In this document: piece after piece, positions 40,011 to 43,855 of the stretch | Layout of the letters: each line of letters opens with the position of its first letter | How positions within the stretch are numbered: the first letter of the stretch is position 1 | DNA from: Aquimarina megaterium XH134 | Lineage (GTDB): Bacteria; Bacteroidota; Bacteroidia; Flavobacteriales; Flavobacteriaceae | Length of the DNA stretch: 43,855 nt | Assembly (NCBI RefSeq): GCF_000520975.1 | Contig: NZ_JACB01000002.1 | Location: 1 to 43,855 of the forward strand | Direction: 5' to 3' | Position numbers and translations under genes: made by a program | The notes under the pieces: model-generated | Database searches by the model: none | What the model saw: only the letters and a program-made list of their open reading frames with translations | What the model was told of the DNA's origin: nothing

Positions 40011-42770
40011 ATGAAAACACAACACTGTATAATAACTCTAATTTTACTGATAACATTTTCTTTTAGTTATTCTCAAAAATGCTTGAGTGATGAATATTTA
40101 GATCAGTACAAATTAGTAGATAAAAATATAATAGAAAATGTAAAGACTGTTGTTAAAAGTTTTCAAGCTAAAAGCAACTCCTCTGATCAAACAATTATCA
40201 TACCTGTAATATTTAATGTGATTCATTCAGGTGAATCTATAGGAAATGGTAAGAACTTATCTAGACAAAAAATTTTGGAGCAAATAAATATTTTGAATGA
40301 AGCCTATGCAGGGGCTTATGGAGGAGTAGATACAAAGATTAAATTTTGTTTAGCAGAAAAGGATATTTATGGAAATTATACAGATGGAGTTAATCGTTAT
40401 TTCGGCCCTTCCTATTTTGATACTGGGAGTGATGTTCCTTGTAACCCTAAAAAAGTTAGCTTAATAACAGATCAAAAAATTAAAAGTTATAGAAAACCGG
40501 GATTCCCTACAAATCAATATTTAAACTTATGGACAACAGATATTAGAGCCTGTGATAACAATCAGGATTTAGGATATTCTTCATTTCCTTTCATAAGAGA
40601 TAACAATAAATTAGATGGAGTAGTTATTGACTACTATTATGTTGGAAAAAGTGATAATTCCACAGTATATAATTTAGGTAAAACAGCTGTTCATGAAATT
40701 GGACACTGGCTAGGTTTATTTCATACTTTTCAATACGATTCTTGTTCGTCAAATTGTGACACAGATGGAGATATGATTTGCGATACCGAAGGAGTACAAA
40801 GACAGGCACATTACTCTAATCAAGATGCGTGTTTAGGGTATAATTGTAACAATCAAGTTACCAATGCTATTCAAAATTTTATGGATTATGCTAGAGATGA
40901 GTGTCAAACTTTTTTTACACAAGGACAAAAAGATAGGATGCGAAATATGTTAAGTCTTTATAAGCCAATGATTTATAATAAAGAATCGAATGCAAATGGT
41001 ATTGTTTCGTGTTCAGGAGTACCTCCAGGTACTGGAGGAACACCAGGAGGATGCACTATTGGAAATACTCCAGTTCAGAGCATATATCCTCCTAATGAAT
41101 TGTATACTGTTGATTGGTTAAATGAATTTGGAGGAAGAATTGAAGTGAATGATAAATGGTTGATTACTACTGATGCTAAAGCCGATTATTTATTAATTTA
41201 CGAAAGAAGTGGTTGTGCTTATAATCTTAAGCAGAATTTCGCAATTGACTTTTATTGGTCAATTTCTGCAGACGAGGGTCTTATTCTTAGGGATAATGAA
41301 ATAATTGTTTCCTCTTGGACAGATGATAAAGTTTATATCTATAATTACAATACTACCAGTGATCAATGGTATTTAAAGCAAACTATTCAAAATAGTTCAG
41401 CAACTAGTAAAGTAGGCTATGATGTTTTTACTTTAGATGATTTTCTTTTTGTTTTAGAAGCATCAGACACAAATAATATAATAAGAATATATAAGAAAGA
41501 TAGTAATGGAAATTATCAGTTTCATCAAAATTTCTCTGTTCCTGGGTATAATTTGTCATCAAATTCTAGCCATTATACAGTTTTAAATTACTCTAAGGTA
41601 AAGAGAGGGAATTATGATCCTAATGAAATATTTTTACCTCTTACCAATAAATTATTTGGTATTTTAGAATTAAATAGTAGTAATCAATGGTATTTATCTG
41701 AGACGATACAAATGGATTTTATATCGTCAGAAGAAGGATTTATCACTTCTGAATTATCTAATAATTACTTATATATGGTTACAAAAAAAGATTATAGAAC
41801 AGTATATGATGATATTTATTTATATACAATACCGATACAGTCAGATAATATAAAACAATCTCTTACAGGTACAATTTCAAATAGAAAACAGTTTTTAAAA
41901 AAGTATAACAATGCCTCTTATAGCAGTAAATTAAGGGTTTTTGGAGATCAGTTCTTTATTTTTGGCCCTGGATCTCATGGAGGATTTTCATATTTGTTTT
42001 TTACCAATACTAAGTATGGACAAAACGTTACTTTTCCAGAGTGGCAACAAAAAGATATTGATTTAGAATGCTTCTCGGATCATGATTCTGATTATGAGGT
42101 ATATGGTAATTTATTGTTTTCTGGATTAGGAGACAAACATAAAATAAATGTGTATGACATGTATGATATATTATCAAGTATGGGATATAGTGCTGATTAT
42201 ATTTATGATTCTGCATTTTATAAATATAAAAATTGTTCTGTTCCAAAATTAAAAGTATCCTATTTTTCTGATGAAGTCACTTTTGGAGGTAACTGTAATG
42301 TTATATTTGATGGAGTTCATAAAGATATTTCGGCAAGAAAGGCTATTAATCTTAAACCAGGTACTAAAATTAAATCTGGCTCTACAGTATCATTTACATT
42401 AAAGAACCAAATCTGTAATTCAATAATTTCTTCTCATAATAAAAATAATGCTTCTATTGAACAAAATAATGAAGATTTAAGTCCAATAAAGCTAATTTCT
42501 AACCAAGAAGATGTTAATTCAAATCCGATTACAATATATCCAACCCCAACACAGAATGGATTTGTACATGTTAAATCTAGAAATGTTAATATCCAAAATA
42601 TAGTTATCTATAATTTGTTTGGGAAATTGGATTTATCATTAAATGAACTGAATTTGAAAAATCCTAAAGAAATTGATATTAACCTTAGCAGATACCCAAA
42701 AGGTATTTATTTAATAAAGATTTCAATGATTGATAATAATGAAGTTATTAAAAGGATTTTAATAGAATAA
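40011..42770 (+). CDS. M43-type (pappalysin-like) zinc metalloprotease with type IX sorting domain
   Basis: 919 residues, signal peptide ends FSYSQ. Metalloprotease: H228-E-x2-H232-x2-G-x2-H238 in TAVHEIGHWLGLFHTF, with a Met-turn in IQNFMDYARDECQTFF, both typical of M43. After a Gly/Pro linker (PPGTGGTPGG), the middle (about 350-750) has repeated beta units such as VYIYNYNTTSDQWYLKQTI and FGILELNSSNQWYLSETI, probably a beta-propeller. The C-terminus NPITIYPTPTQNGFVHVKS and KGIYLIKISMIDNNEVIKRI is a type IX (Por) secretion signal. Extracellular enzyme; substrate unknown. Confidence 0.92.
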   Translation: MKTQHCIITLILLITFSFSYSQKCLSDEYLDQYKLVDKNIIENVKTVVKSFQAKSNSSDQTIIIPVIFNVIHSGESIGNGKNLSRQKILEQINILNEAYAGAYGGVDTKIKFCLAEKDIYGNYTDGVNRYFGPSYFDTGSDVPCNPKKVSLITDQKIKSYRKPGFPTNQYLNLWTTDIRACDNNQDLGYSSFPFIRDNNKLDGVVIDYYYVGKSDNSTVYNLGKTAVHEIGHWLGLFHTFQYDSCSSNCDTDGDMICDTEGVQRQAHYSNQDACLGYNCNNQVTNAIQNFMDYARDECQTFFTQGQKDRMRNMLSLYKPMIYNKESNANGIVSCSGVPPGTGGTPGGCTIGNTPVQSIYPPNELYTVDWLNEFGGRIEVNDKWLITTDAKADYLLIYERSGCAYNLKQNFAIDFYWSISADEGLILRDNEIIVSSWTDDKVYIYNYNTTSDQWYLKQTIQNSSATSKVGYDVFTLDDFLFVLEASDTNNIIRIYKKDSNGNYQFHQNFSVPGYNLSSNSSHYTVLNYSKVKRGNYDPNEIFLPLTNKLFGILELNSSNQWYLSETIQMDFISSEEGFITSELSNNYLYMVTKKDYRTVYDDIYLYTIPIQSDNIKQSLTGTISNRKQFLKKYNNASYSSKLRVFGDQFFIFGPGSHGGFSYLFFTNTKYGQNVTFPEWQQKDIDLECFSDHDSDYEVYGNLLFSGLGDKHKINVYDMYDILSSMGYSADYIYDSAFYKYKNCSVPKLKVSYFSDEVTFGGNCNVIFDGVHKDISARKAINLKPGTKIKSGSTVSFTLKNQICNSIISSHNKNNASIEQNNEDLSPIKLISNQEDVNSNPITIYPTPTQNGFVHVKSRNVNIQNIVIYNLFGKLDLSLNELNLKNPKEIDINLSRYPKGIYLIKISMIDNNEVIKRILIE

Positions 42771-42838
42771 GAGTACAAAATCACTAGCTACTTAATTTTA
42801 TGATAATAGAATGAAACGTCTTTATTCTATTGGTTTGT

Positions 42839-42868
42839 AACCCTGTATAGGAAAGTCTATACAGGGTT
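42839..42868 (+). terminator. Terminator after the M43 gene
   Basis: Stem AACCCTGTATAG / CTATACAGGGTT (12 bp), loop GAAAGT. 66 bp after the stop codon. Confidence 0.75.
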
Positions 42869-42971
42869 ATAAACTACTGGGATGCATTCCGATCTAGAAT
42901 CATAACGATGCAAATGAACAAAACCCCTGTATGTCAATCCTTGTTGAATCCGAATAAAATCTTAATTACTG

Positions 42972-43082
42972 CTAGTCATAGTATAATTCGATTTTTTCTC
43001 TAACCGTATCTAACAGGTTGATTAACTGGATGTTTTTTTCGAAACTCATGACTGTACTTTCTGTACGATTTTGTAGCAACAT
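42972..43082 (-). CDS. Small ORF, 36 residues, doubtful
   Basis: ATG to TAG with a helix-like composition (MLLQNRTESTVMSFEKNIQ, INLLDTVREKIELYYD). It lies just after the broken PD40 gene. It could be a short protein or a remnant. No family is recognised. Confidence 0.28.
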   Translation of the reverse strand: MLLQNRTESTVMSFEKNIQLINLLDTVREKIELYYD

Positions 43083-43085
43083 TTC

Positions 43086-43334
43086 CTATACATGAATAGC
43101 TTCATATTTATAACCGTTTGTAGCAACGTTAAATTCTATACGTTCTGATTTTCCTTCTCTTTCAAATCTTCCATTTATCGAAACAATATCAGGCGCAAAA
43201 ATTTCAGGAATTAAGCCTGGTGTTTTTTGTCCGATATATGGGCCTTCCAAGACTGGAAATTCATTTTGACCATAATTTTGAGTAATAATTATTATAAAGA
43301 ATAGTATGTAAATGTGAGTATTAACATATTTCAT
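43086..43334 (-). pseudogene. N-terminal fragment of a TolB/PD40-type secreted protein
   Basis: 82 codons. Signal peptide ends NYGQ, then FPVLEGPYIGQKTPGLIPEI and FAPDIVSIN, the standard opening of Bacteroidota PD40 repeat proteins (usually several hundred residues). The frame then becomes unlike the family and stops. It lacks all repeats, so it is a truncated gene, not a complete one. Confidence 0.6.
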
Positions 43335-43391
43335 AATGTATCCTCATTAATATTATTTATGTACTTTTGACCATGCGCGGGTTTTGTACCT

Positions 43392-43855
43392 TTAGTTATA
43401 TTTTTTTACTGAAGAACTATCGGTATTCATAATATAAATATTCCAGTCTCCATTCCTGTAGTCTCCATCCTTGTTCGTGTTTGATCCAAAAAGTAGTTGA
43501 GTACCATCATTATACCAAGATGGGCGCCAATCATCAACATCATTATTTGTTATTCGTTTTTGATTACAACCATCTATATTCATCACATAAATTTCAAAAT
43601 TTCCATCTCTCTTAGACATAAAAGCGATTTGCTTGCCATTAGGTCAAACTGCAGGATCCACTCACCAGCTTCATTATTTGGTCCTGGCTAACGTAGAAAT
43701 GTCGCTTTTCTACCATGAGAGAGAATCTTTTTTACTGAAGAACCATCGTTATTCATAATATAAATATGTGATTTTTTATCCTTGTTGGTTGATGAAAAAA
43801 TTATTTTAGAACCATCAGGGGACCAGGATGGGTGCCAATCATCAACATCATTATT
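43392..43855 (-). pseudogene. Decayed PD40 (TolB-like) repeat protein, cut by window edge
   Basis: Two PD40 repeats are readable: DVDDWHPSWSPDGSKIIF at the right edge and DVDDWRPSWYNDGTQLLF at about 43500-43560, each followed by an IYIMN strand. Between them the frame is broken: a TAG at 43688-43690, a frameshift near 43655-43670, and DPAV*PNGKQIAFMSKRDG with TGA where Trp (TGG) is expected. A 75-codon ATG ORF (43392-43619) is only the last part. The right edge continues outside the window. Confidence 0.7.

Overview
The window looks like chromosomal DNA of an AT-rich marine-type Bacteroidota, most likely a Flavobacteriaceae member. Supporting signs are a LytS/LytTR regulatory pair, DUF5916 and DUF2911 proteins, a type IX secretion C-terminal domain, TolB/PD40 proteins and weak ribosome binding sites. 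The genus cannot be fixed from the sequence.

Layout. (1) 1-4087: end of a LytTR response regulator and its histidine kinase (minus), then a divergent DUF5916 outer-membrane protein. (2) About 4.2-22.9 kb: the striking part. Some 20 mostly small, unrelated genes lie all on the minus strand, separated by 33-187 bp foldable spacers that start with AAC and end with GTT on the plus strand. The 7-10 bases outside each AAC/GTT are specific to the gene and form an inverted repeat around that gene. This is the expected signature of integron gene cassettes with attC sites, where the first bases of a cassette pair with the last bases before its own attC. No integrase is visible, so this looks like a CALIN (cluster of attC sites lacking an integrase) or a detached part of an integron. 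Cargo includes a class A beta-lactamase, a second-type signal peptidase II, a GH53 galactanase, SUKH and Imm11 immunity-type proteins, a CPBP protease, an RDD protein, a membrane-bound AraC regulator with an S41 peptidase, a YARHG protein, a DUF1801 protein and many small lipoproteins or membrane proteins of unknown role. A roughly 90 bp leader-like repeat sits at 22.9 kb and again at 6.9 kb, so the array may be two arrays in tandem. (3) 23.4-31.3 kb: a complete minus-strand histidine utilisation operon in the order hutH-hutI-hutU-hutD-hutG-hutF, with a divergent LysR regulator. (4) 32.4-32.66 kb: a non-coding G-rich element with seven GTACTT/AAGTAC motifs and several perfect hairpins. (5) 32.8-38.1 kb: ordinary housekeeping genes, including photolyase, an SDR lacking the usual Tyr, SRPBCC, STAS-like, aquaporin and DUF2911 genes. 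(6) 38.2-42.8 kb: a truncated XRE regulator, then a cluster of secreted proteins: a NVGIGT-repeat tail-fibre-like protein, a small secreted protein and a 919-residue M43 metalloprotease with a type IX sorting tail. (7) 42.9 kb to the end: decayed PD40 repeat genes.

The hut operon works as one pathway: histidine to urocanate (HutH), imidazolonepropionate (HutU), formiminoglutamate (HutI), formylglutamate (HutF), glutamate plus formate (HutG). The cassettes have no common pathway. They look like a pool of acquired accessory functions (resistance, immunity, envelope and secreted proteins). All conclusions come from reading the sequence; no database search was possible.
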